A DNA stretch of 51,525 nt, from NCBI RefSeq assembly GCF_000372725.1, contig NW_005200922.1:287844-339368 (forward strand), in the 5' to 3' direction. Below, piece after piece: positions 27,665 through 35,617 of this stretch (position 1 is the first letter of the stretch; each line of letters starts with the position of its first letter). Below the pieces are notes generated by a model. The model was not told where the DNA came from. It saw only the letters and a program-made list of their open reading frames with translations, and searched no databases. This DNA comes from Emiliania huxleyi CCMP1516 (lineage: Eukaryota; Haptophyta; Isochrysidales; Noelaerhabdaceae). The translations under genes were made by a program, and so were the position numbers.

Positions 27665-29480
27665 GCTCCCCGGGGGAAGGGGGGGGGGGGTCCCCCCCCC
27701 CCCCCGGTCCTGGGGCCCCGGGGGGGCGGGGCGGGGTCCTGCCTCCCCCCCCCCCCCCCGGGGGGCTTGTTTTTCTGCGGGGGGGCCGCCCGGCNNNNNN
27801 NNNNNNNNNNNNNNNNNNNNNNNNNNNNNNNNNNNNNNNNNNNNNNNNNNNNNNNNNNNNNNNNNNNNNNNNNNNNNNNNNNNNNNNNNNNNNNGGGGGA
27901 GGGGGGAGGGAGGCAGGCTCGCTTGACGAGAGCGGACTTGTCGACGGTGACGTAGTCCTTTGTGAGCGGGTCGAGCGACTCCTCTAGCGGGTGCCGCCGC
28001 AGCACGAGCCCAACCTTGGGCCGGGGGAGGGGGGAGGCTCAGCCGCGAGCGGGGGCAGCGCTCGCACGTTGCAGCGGCGGAGCCTCTGCGGTGCGCGGCT
28101 TGAGCGGCCCCGGCTTTGGTGGCTGGTTGAGCTTCCGCTTCCTCGGCCTCGCGGGGCGGGCGGGCTCGGAGGCGACCTAGACTCAAACCGCTCTCCGGCT
28201 GGAAGGCCTGTGCTGCAGGGCCTGTGCCGCAGGGCCTGTGCTGCAGGGCCTGTGCCGCAGGGCCTGTGCTGCAGGGCCTGTGCTGCAGGGCCTGTGCCGC
28301 AGGGCCTGTGCTGCAGGGCCTGTGCTGCAGGGCCTGTGCTGCAGGGCCTGTGCTGCAGGGCCTGTGCTGCAGGGCCTGTGCCGCAGGGCCTGTGCTGCAG
28401 GGCCTGTGCTGCAGGGCCTGTCCGCCTGCAGTACACAGTGTCTATAGGAGGCGCCTGGTGCGCACCCCTTGCCTAGGAAGTGTCTAGGAAGTGTCTAGGA
28501 AGTGTCTAGGAAGTGTCTCGGAGGCGCCTGGTGCGTGCCCCTTGCCGCGTCGCCGTGCGAGCGCGGAGGGTCGCCGGCGGGCCTGCGGGCTCTCACAGGT
28601 CATGATTAGAGGAAGTACTCCCTCTACTCGTTGCGAGGCTCGCCGACGGGCCTTCGAGCCGCAGCCTCCCCCGCCTCGCCTCTGCTGCCGCCGCCTAAGC
28701 TGTGGCCCGGCAGCGCGGCCGCCCGTGGGAGGGCCGCCTTTCCGTTGGCGGGGCCGGCCGCCCCTCCAGCCGGCTCCCCTCCGGCCGCCTACGGACATGT
28801 CGGGGACATGTCGTGGGTGTGCCTCCGCACGCCCCTCCAGCCGGCTCCCCTCCGGCCGCCTCTGCCCGCCCTGCCGCCACCTCGCCCTCGCCCTCCTCGT
28901 CCTCCTCGCCCTCGTCCTCCTCGCCCTCGTCCTCCTCGCCCTCGCCCTCTCCCTCCCCGTCGCCGCCCTCGCCACCCTCCCCATCGCTGTCCTCCTCCCC
29001 CTCCCCGTCCGACTCGCCGTCGCCGTCGCCCGGCGCCGCCGCCAGCGGCGCGCGCGGCGTCAGGTTGCGGTGGCTCGCGTCGGCGGCGACCGCCCGCCTC
29101 GCCCCCCAGAGCATGCGCATCTGCTGCGCGTGCCGGCCGCGGTGCTCCTCGGACAGGGCCTGCGAGCGCAGCCGTTCCTGCTCCATGAAGGCCTGCAGGT
29201 CCGGGTAGAATGTCGAGATGAGCTTCGAGAAGTTGGTGTCCTTGCGGAGCGAGCGGCGGGTCGCGACGGGCCGCCGGCACGAAGGGCACTCCTGCTTGCC
29301 GATGCGGAGGCACTTCTCGATGCAGCCGGCGCAGAAGCGGTGCAGGCAGGCGGTCGCCACCGGCTCGCTCATCAGCTCGAGGCAGATCGGACACCGCAGC
29401 TCGAGGTTTAACACGTCAATCTCGACGGAGCTCAGCGCCCCCGCCCCGGTCTCGATCGGCCGCTCCGTGGCGGACGCCAT
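27459..29480 (-). CDS. RING1: Polycomb RING1-type E3 ubiquitin ligase (interrupted by an assembly gap)
   Basis: Start MASATERPIETGAGAL at 29480. A C3HC4 RING (CPICLELM...CLHRFCAGCI...CPSCRRP) is followed by the RING1-specific extension SLRKDTNFSKLISTFYPDLQ, then an acidic/Gly linker. The exon ending at 28860 joins across a GC-AG intron (28859-28789) to AAGGEPAGG. A basic NLS-like exon (RPRKRKLNQPPKPGPLKPR) lies near 28130, and a RAWUL-like start (LVLRRHPLEESLDPLTKDY) near 27990. The RAWUL domain then enters the gap at 27894-27795. After the poly-C junk a basic tail (SDAAKAKARAKAAAMDVR) ends at a stop at 27459. By family knowledge it ubiquitinates histone H2A in PRC1. Several linker exon borders between 28620 and 28000 are uncertain. 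Confidence 0.75.
27795..27894. other. assembly gap (100 N) with homopolymer edges
   Basis: Exactly 100 N. The flanking 27520-27794 and 27895-27912 are almost pure C/G runs, which look like low-quality consensus at a gap edge. Protein frames here should not be trusted. Confidence 0.95.
28206..28415 (-). repeat. 14-bp satellite x15 in a RING1 intron
   Basis: Fifteen head-to-tail copies of GCCTGTG(C)(T/C)GCAGG with a single T/C variant position. It lies between exon pieces of the RING1 gene. Confidence 0.95.
28447..28545 (-). repeat. exon direct repeat plus 11-bp satellite in RING1
   Basis: Two 26-bp copies (28447-28472 and 28520-28545, 2 mismatches) flank CTAGGAAGTGT x4. The satellite unit is the same as in LRR intron 1 at 19366-19400, but lies in the opposite orientation relative to transcription. 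Confidence 0.88.
28759..28861 (-). repeat. perfect 32-bp exon duplication enclosing a GC-AG intron in RING1
   Basis: Copies 28759-28790 and 28830-28861 are identical and 71 bp apart. The spacer holds two CGACATGTCC(C/G) 11-mers. The intron is 28859-28789, phase 0; splicing gives GRAEAAGGEPAGG once. Confidence 0.9.
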
Positions 29481-29998
29481 GTGGTCCAGAGCTTGCCCGC
29501 CTCGAACGCGTCGCTGGTGCACCGCAGGGGCTTTATATTAGCAGGCTGCCACCAAGTGTCGCAAAAAAAGAATTTTGGCGCTATTCGGCGCCAACACCAT
29601 ACGTTAAAATCACACCCCTCTCCTTAAAATCCCTGTGTGGTGGCGGCGTGCCGTCCTCCCATCCCTCCCTTTTTGTCTGTTTTCTTTCTTTCTTTCTTTC
29701 ATACGTTAAAATCCCTGTGTGGTGGCGGCGTGCCGTCCTCCCATCCCTCCCTTGGGTTGTCCGTTTTCTTTCTTTTAACACCTACATTCCTGAGACGAGC
29801 GAGGGCAGCCTCCTTAAAGGCGAAAGGGTCTAGATTTGGGGCGCTCGCCGAAGAGGAGTACGACAAAATAGCGCCCGTGATTGCCTGCACGCTACCCGCA
29901 CTCACGGACTCCAGCGCAGCGCGAACGGGCAACTTGGAGCACTTCTTGAAATAAGAGGGCTCCCGCGGCGATCAACACCGCAACTCCTTTTCTAAATT
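29481..29998. repeat. intergenic carrying repeat C, copies 1 and 2
   Basis: Copy 1 at 29624-29690 and copy 2 at 29706-29775 both begin TTAAAATCCCTGTGTGGTGG and end in a TTTCTTTC tail; a third copy is at 45547-45618. The rest (29781-29998) shows no supported gene. Confidence 0.85.
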
Positions 29999-30790
29999 TC
30001 ACCTCGCGCCGTTGGGAAACGCAAGGCGCACCTTTTTGTTTTGAAGACCTCGATACTTAGCGCACTGCTCGGGCGAGAGCTCAAACACGTGCCGCGTCTC
30101 GTCTTCGCCGCCGGCTACGCGCACAGACACAGTACGCGGCAGCGCCGACACGTCAACCCGCGTGTACGTCAGCGACGGGTCCCGCACGCCGCACGAGGCG
30201 CATGCGTGCAGCGGCAGCGCGTGCGCCATGCGCTCGTCGCTCCACTCGCCCAGCAGCCGCCGCTTCGTCTCGTCGGAGACGTGCACGCAGCGCTGCAGCA
30301 GCGCCGCCGTCTCGTCCTCGGGCCGCTCCAGGTCCATGACGACGTTCGTCGAGGCGTGGAAGCGCGTCTCCAGGTCGATGGCCGCCTGCTCGGCCGCGGC
30401 GAGCTTGCCCTGGTCGACGCACATGCCGCACACCGCGTGCGCCGGGCAGCCGCACTGGCCGCGTTGTGGGCGCACGGTCTTGGCGACCGCCGGCGCTGCG
30501 CGCCGGTCGTGCTGCTCACGCTGCCGGCGGCGCTGGTCGCGCGCCTGCCGATCGCGCGTGTTCGCGGCGGCTGCATCTCCTGCTCGTTTCGCTCGCACCC
30601 GAGCGGCTGTCGCCAGGCGCTTCAGGTCGGCGGTGCTGCGCGCGCGGCCGTCGGCCAGGCACAGCCACATGTCCTCCTCCTCGGCAGGCTCGCACGGCTT
30701 GCCGTCGAACTGCGGCTGGCGCCCGCGACGATGCTTCGCCCAGGCCGGGCACGATGGTGCCGCGACGAGCGGCGTCGAGGCGACGGCCAT
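29999..30790 (-). pseudogene. Helitron-like mobile-element ORF fragment
   Basis: A 264-residue frame from ATG 30790. It has a basic Ala/Arg-rich middle (RDRQARDQRRRQREQHDRR), a Cys cluster (QCGCPAHAVCGMC) and 'ALPLHACASCGVRDPSLTY', a Cys-pair motif I associate with the N-terminal region of algal Helitron helicase polyproteins. No Rep or helicase motif is present, so if this is a Helitron ORF only its N-terminal part remains. The family call is from memory and is the weak point. The coding frame itself is well supported by composition. Confidence 0.45.
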
Positions 30791-31012
30791 CGATGGGTCC
30801 AGAAGACTTGGAGACACTTCTCGAGCACAATTGCGTTACATGGGCATGGCCGGGGTTTCTGCACCGAACGATCTTACTTTCGGTCTATCGAAAGTGTTGA
30901 TCGATAAGAATTCAGAGGGCAAAGGTCGCTGGGCAGCCAAGTTAGAGCCTGGACGACGAGCCGCCGACCCAGGAGATTCGGCCCGGTGAGTCGGCTGGCG
31001 TTCGCTGTGCAT

Positions 31013-34000
31013 ATGCGGACCTCCCGCGTCCGCGTCGGCGAGCTCGGCAGCCCGCCAAGCACGCCACGCGGCGTCAACGCCAGCCGCTCGCTTCCGCGCT
31101 GCCTCGCGCTCTCGCTGCTGCTCGCCGGCGCCACGGCCTCGCAATTGCTCGGAGCCGCTTCTCTTCTCGCCGGTGCTGCGATGCTGCTGCTGCTTCGAGG
31201 CGTCCTCCTCGCCTCGCTCGCCACCCTTGGCGCGGGAGCGCTGTTTTACACCGCCAGCGTGCTCGGCTTCCGAGGCTGGGCTCAGCGGCCCGGAAGATGC
31301 AGTCTGGGCGCCTTCGTGTCTCTCTCGCTCATCTCCGGCGTCGCCCTCGCATATGCCTCCGTCCTCTGCTTCCGCTGGTCGGTTGCGGTGGCTCACGGCG
31401 CAGAGCACCGGTTTGGCTCGCTCGACAGCGGCTCTCTCGCCGCCCTCCTCCGCTCCTCGGCCACAAAGGTGTGGGACGCGTGCGGTGGGGCGGTTGAGGC
31501 GGTATCTCAGGAGGAGGCGGCGGCGCTGCAGCCGGCCAACGCCTCCTTTCGGCTGCGCTGCGCCGTCAATGACGGCGGCTGGATCGGCGGCTCGGCCGCG
31601 AGGGCGGCGGCGCTGCTGGCGGAAGGAGCCGTCAACAACTGCCTCGCCTCGGTCGAGGCTGCGCCGTTTGAGGCGTGCTACGCGGGGGCGTGGTGGCAGG
31701 CGGAGGGAGGGGGCGAGGCGCTGGAGGAGCGGGTCGGAAGCGCAAAGGGGCTCGTCTGCGCCTGCCAGGAGCCGCTCGCCTCGATCGGCCATCAGCGAGC
31801 GTGATCTCGGATCATCTCGGGCGACCTCGGCTGATCTCGGATGATCTCTGCCAGGAGCCGCTCGCCTCGCTCGGCGCGCTGCTGCTCTCGCTGGCGTCGG
31901 CCGGCGTCGCATCCGCCGCCCTCCTCCTCCTCGGCGCGTGCGGCGGCGCCCACCTCTTTTGCACGCAGGGGAGGAGCGGGCGCGGCCGCGCCATCGCCGC
32001 CGAGGAGAGCCGCAAGAGCCCGCTGGCCCTCGCGGCGGGGCGGCTGCGCGAGGCGGGGAGGCCGAGCCAGCCGACAGGCCCGGGACGTGTCCGCGACGTG
32101 TCCAGGACATGCCTCTAGGCGGGAAGGCCGACGCAGCCGGAGCCCTGGACATGCACCGAGGAGGCGGAGGCGGAGGCGGAGGCGGAGGCGGAGGCGGAGG
32201 CGGAGGAAGTGAGCCACGCGCTGCTGCGGGCGAGGGCGGCGCGCGCCTCGCTGGCGGCGGAGCGCGCGAGGGAGAGGCGCTGCTCTCGCGCCTCGCGCCG
32301 CGCCTCGCGCGCCTCGACGGGCTCCGTTCCCGCGCCGCCGCATCGCCGTTCGACCGACGACGATTCGACCGACGAGTCTGGGCTGCGGGCGGACGGCTCG
32401 TTCGGCTCCTCGAGGGTGAGCGCCAGAGCGGGCAGCATGGGGGGCAGCGTGAGGGCGAGTGGGCGGGCGAGCCTCGCCCTCCAGGCCGAGACGGCGGCGG
32501 TCAAGCTGCAGGCGGTGCAGAGGTCAAGCTGAGGCGCGGTGCAGAGACTGAGGGGCTTGGAGGGACCCGTATTGTTCGCAGGCGGTGCAGAGGGGCAACC
32601 TGGCGAGGGCGGCAGCGGCAGAGGCGGCGGCGGGGGCGGACCCGCCGCCGTTCGAGCCCGTCGGCGGAGGCGACGAGGACGACGACGCGGAGGACGACGC
32701 CGCTTGCGCCGACGGCGAGGTTGGCGCGTCGCCAGCTGGTGCCGCCGCCGCTGACGGCTCCGCCTCGGACCGGTGTGTGGACGACAGCCCCGCCGCCGCC
32801 GCGCTCGAGCTGCGGATCGCGAGCGCGGAGGAGGAGCTGGAGGCGGCCTACGCTGCGAGGGACACGCGAGGGCTGTGAATAGAAGAGCTGTGAATAGAAG
32901 AGCTGTGAACACAGGCGGCCTACGCTGCGAGGGACCGGCTCCTCGTCAAGGGCCTGATCGAGGCGCTTGGCCTGCCCGAGATTCACCGAGATCCACCAAG
33001 ATTCACCGAGATTCACCGAGATCGAGGCGCTCAGCCTGCTCGAGCGGCTCCCTGTCGGAGCCCTCCTCCGAGCCGTCTAGCAACTTCCCGCAGGAGCTCG
33101 ACTTGCTCGAGCAGCTCGTGCCGGTGCGGGCGGCGGACGGGCAGGTCTACTTTTGGAACACCGAGACAGACAGCACACGCTGGTCGCTGCCCCGCCCCGT
33201 AAACGAGCCTGCGTCGCCCGCGCCGCCCTCCGCCGCGCCGTCGGCCCTCTCTGCGGCGAGCGGCTCGTCGGCAGCGCGCAGCGAGTGCGGCGGCCCTCTC
33301 CGCCCGGCCCTGGCTTGAAGCTGCTCGGAGCCCTCCTGCAGGCGCCCAGCTCGTACGGCGGCCCGCCGCGCGACATCGCTGCGCTCGTCTTCCGGCGCTT
33401 CAACGTGTCGGAGAGCGGCGAGCTCAGCCTGCAGGAGCTGCAAGCCCTGCAGGTACTGTCCAGGACACGTCCATGACATGTCCGAGACGTCCTGCAGGAG
33501 CTGCAGGCCCTGGCGGCGGACCGCGACCACCCTTGCGACGAGGCGGGCATCGCCATCGCAAAGGCGCTGCTCGACGTCAACGGCGACGGCAGGCTAACGG
33601 CGGAGGTGTTCGCCTCCTGGTGGAGGGAGGGCGAGCGCCGGTGGGACGTCTTCGACATGGAGGGCGAGCGGCGGGCCCGTGTCGAGGGGCTCGTCGCCTT
33701 CTTCACTGCCTTTGGGCCGGCGGGCGGCGCGCTGAGCGGCGACCCGCTCGTGCGGATGCGCGCCTCCGCCTCGCGGAGCAACAGGCCCGAGCGCGACGCG
33801 TCCGTGACAAGGCCCCGGCCTGACCCCCACAGGCACCTCTGCCTCGTGGAGCAGGGCGTGACCAGCAAGACGTTGCGCGTCTTTCTGCAGGACGCGGACC
33901 CGACCGGCGACGGAGAGAGCCTCTCGCTCTACAAGCTGCACAAGTGGTACTCGCGCGAGGCGGCTCGCGCGCACGCGCTCTGGAGCGAGCGGCCGCCCTT

Positions 34001-34280
34001 GCGCCCTCCCACGCTTGCGGAGCGGCGGCGGCCCGTCCGGACCGCCTCGCGGGAGGACTTCCGGCAGGAGAGGGCGAACGTGGCGCGCGAGAGGCAGTCG
34101 ATCGTGCAGCAGGCGGCGCTCGCGAGCGACGCCGTGGGGAGCGCGGCGTTCGCGAGCGGCTCCACCATCTCGATGAGCTCGGGCGAGTTCCCTCGGCGAG
34201 CCGCAGTCGCCGCCGCGCTGCCGGCTGAACGAGACGCGACACGTACACGAGACGCTTCCCGCTCTGAACCGCAAGACTGA
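31013..34280 (+). CDS. multi-TM protein followed by IQ, coiled-coil, WW and EF-hand elements
   Basis: ATG at 31013. The N-terminal exon gives three or four hydrophobic helices (LALSLLLAGATASQLLGAAS, LLASLATLGAGALFYTASVL, GAFVSLSLISGVALAYASVL), a roughly 140-residue loop with several Cys, and a last helix (LLLSLASAGVASAALLLLGA), a tetraspanin-like layout. An (EA)n helix, an IQ-like motif (AAVKLQAVQRGNLAR), an acidic region, a coiled coil, a WW-like domain (AADGQVYFWNTETDSTRWSL, first Trp missing) and EF-hand loops (NVSESGELSLQE, DVNGDGRLTAEV, a degenerate third) follow. Exons 31013-31768, 31855-32052, 32119-32511, 32582-32842 and 32915-32962 join in phase 0. Borders between 33027 and 33340 are unresolved, so two adjacent genes cannot be excluded. 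Confidence 0.6.
31762..31869 (+). repeat. 22-bp exon duplication enclosing an intron with 10-bp satellite
   Basis: Copies 31762-31783 and 31848-31869 are identical. The spacer has CTCGG every 10 bp (31806, 31816, 31826, 31836). Restoring one copy requires a CAG|GA donor, that is a GA-AG intron at 31769-31854. Confidence 0.8.
32053..32139 (+). repeat. diverged 21-bp exon duplication enclosing a GC-AG intron
   Basis: Copies 32053-32073 and 32119-32139 differ at 3 sites. The intron is 32053-32118 (GAG|GC...CTCTAG|GC), with ACGTGTCC-type 11-mers in the spacer. Confidence 0.8.
32508..32593 (+). repeat. 16-bp exon duplication enclosing a GC-AG intron inside the IQ motif
   Basis: Copies 32508-32523 and 32578-32593 are identical. 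The intron is 32512-32581 (CTGCAG|GC ... TCGCAG|GC), phase 0. It splits the IQ-like motif. Confidence 0.85.
32841..33039 (+). repeat. two consecutive duplication-flanked introns
   Basis: First: 23-bp copies starting at 32841 and 32913 around GTGAATAGAAGAGCT repeats; intron 32843-32914. Second: 20-bp copies 32956-32975 and 33020-33039 (2 mismatches) around GATTCACCGA x3-4; intron 32963-33026. Both are AG|GC, phase 0, separated by only 48 nt of exon. Confidence 0.85.
33428..33512 (+). repeat. 22-bp exon duplication enclosing an intron in the EF-hand region
   Basis: Copies 33428-33449 and 33491-33512 differ by one base. Either a GC-AG intron (33444-33506) or a GT donor at 33452 keeps the frame. 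The spacer contains ACACGTCC/ACATGTCC units. Confidence 0.8.
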
Positions 34281-34415
34281 AGTCTCTAGTCTGAACTTCC
34301 GATCTGTGATTTCAGTCTGTAGCGTGCTAACCGCGTGGCGCGTATGATCGTATAAAATTTTATGGCATCCGCTCGTACACCTTCTCTACGCCCCCCTGGC
34401 TCCACAACTGTCAGC

Positions 34416-35270
34416 TCATGCCTCAAACTCACTGTCTTCCACAAATTCGAAGATATAGGTTGCTGCGACGGCCAAATCTGTATACTCGGGCGGCGCGGCG
34501 CGACGCTGCCGCAGCCCGTCGAGCGGGACGGACTGCTCCGCAAGCCGGTCGATCGCCTCGCTCACGCGCATGGAGATGAACCGCTCGCCGGTCGCGATGC
34601 CGATGCAGCCCGCCCGCTCGCCATCGCCGCCGCCATCGCCGCCGCCACCGCCGCCGGCAGGCAGCCTGTACGCCACGGGGCCACACCACGCCCCGTCGTC
34701 GTCAACGCGGCAGATGTCGGTCTCCAGCCGCGTGCGGCTCGTCACCTTGACAAACAGCCGCCGCCGCGCATTGAGGAACCGAAACTGTACTGACCGCTGC
34801 GCCTTTGCGGCCGCCACAGCAGCGGTGCTCTCAGAGGCGAGGACACCCGAGGCGGAGTCGCAGACGAGGAGGTCTACCGGCGCGCCCGCGGCGTCGAGTG
34901 CGTGGTCGAGCGCTCCAGCCGAAGAGTACGACGAGAACACGACTCTCCGGCCTTCCACTGAAGCGAGGGTCCGGACAGCCTCCTCGTCTAGGGCCCCCTC
35001 GCTTCCGCGGCTGACGGTGAGCGTCGACCATGCCGCCCGCTCGAAAAAGGCCCACTCCTGCTCGAAACGCGTAGCCGTCGGCAAGTCGGGAAGCAAAACC
35101 ACCACAAGGGAGTGCTTGGTGTCCAGCGCCGTCGCGACCGAGAGAGGAAGAAGGGATCTGCCGGCGCCACCCGCCGGCGCCCGCCGCACCATCACAGTCG
35201 CGCGCTGGGCAGTTAGCACGCTGGCGTCGGAAGGGAGGGCGTGGAGGAGGGCGACGACGATGGCGCGCAT
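34416..35270 (-). CDS. degenerate superfamily-2 helicase-like protein, 284 aa
   Basis: An intronless ORF from ATG 35270. The layout follows the first RecA-like lobe of DEAD/DEAH-type helicases: 'RATVMVRRAPAGGAGRSLL' at the motif I position, 'SLVVVLLPDLPTATRFEQEW' (Ia), 'RVVFSSYSSAGAL' (Ic), 'VDLLVCDSA' (II), 'RRLFVKVTSRTRLETD' (III) and 'CGPVAYRLPAG' beyond it. The catalytic residues are gone: motif I lacks the GK[ST] Lys and motif II reads CDSA, not DE-x-[HD]. The second lobe is absent. So it is either a pseudo-helicase domain with a binding role or a decaying gene with an intact frame. A Gly/Asp-rich insert (34640-34665) interrupts the end. Confidence 0.55.
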   Translation of the reverse strand: MRAIVVALLHALPSDASVLTAQRATVMVRRAPAGGAGRSLLPLSVATALDTKHSLVVVLLPDLPTATRFEQEWAFFERAAWSTLTVSRGSEGALDEEAVRTLASVEGRRVVFSSYSSAGALDHALDAAGAPVDLLVCDSASGVLASESTAAVAAAKAQRSVQFRFLNARRRLFVKVTSRTRLETDICRVDDDGAWCGPVAYRLPAGGGGGGDGGGDGERAGCIGIATGERFISMRVSEAIDRLAEQSVPLDGLRQRRAAPPEYTDLAVAATYIFEFVEDSEFEA

Positions 35271-35617
35271 GTTGTTTGTTTGTGTTGGTTGGTGGCGGTG
35301 GGCGTCGCCGAAGGCGTCGTGTCATCAGCGGCAGAGCGCGAAAAAAAAATGATTTCACGAGTATAAGAAACTGCCATCGGTCTCTGTCACTAGGACTGTC
35401 AACGGCCTCTCTCTCTCTCAGCTCCCTATCTCTCTCTCTCTCTCTCTCTCCGGCTCGCCCAACGTCCACGGGTAGGGTAAACTTTTCCACACGGCGATGT
35501 TATGGGGCAAGGGAAGCGGAAGGCGACCCTCGCGTCTCCACAAATCCGCGCCGGCCTCATCCGCGCCGGCCTCAACACATAAATGACCATGCCTCGTGCA
35601 GCCTGGCCACGCGTCGG
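35271..35617. other. intergenic with (CT)n
   Basis: A pyrimidine microsatellite at about 35407-35451. Promoter region of the helicase-like gene and 3' flank of the carrier. No gene seen. Confidence 0.5.

Noticed and set aside
27430..28186. Long ORFs through the poly-C/N region
   Set aside because: They are translations of homopolymer and gap sequence; only the RAWUL start (about 27900-28000) and the tail near 27459-27525 look like protein.
30041..30989. Plus-strand ORFs opposite 29999-30790
   Set aside because: Arg-rich antisense translation; the minus strand has Cys-pair motifs and better composition.
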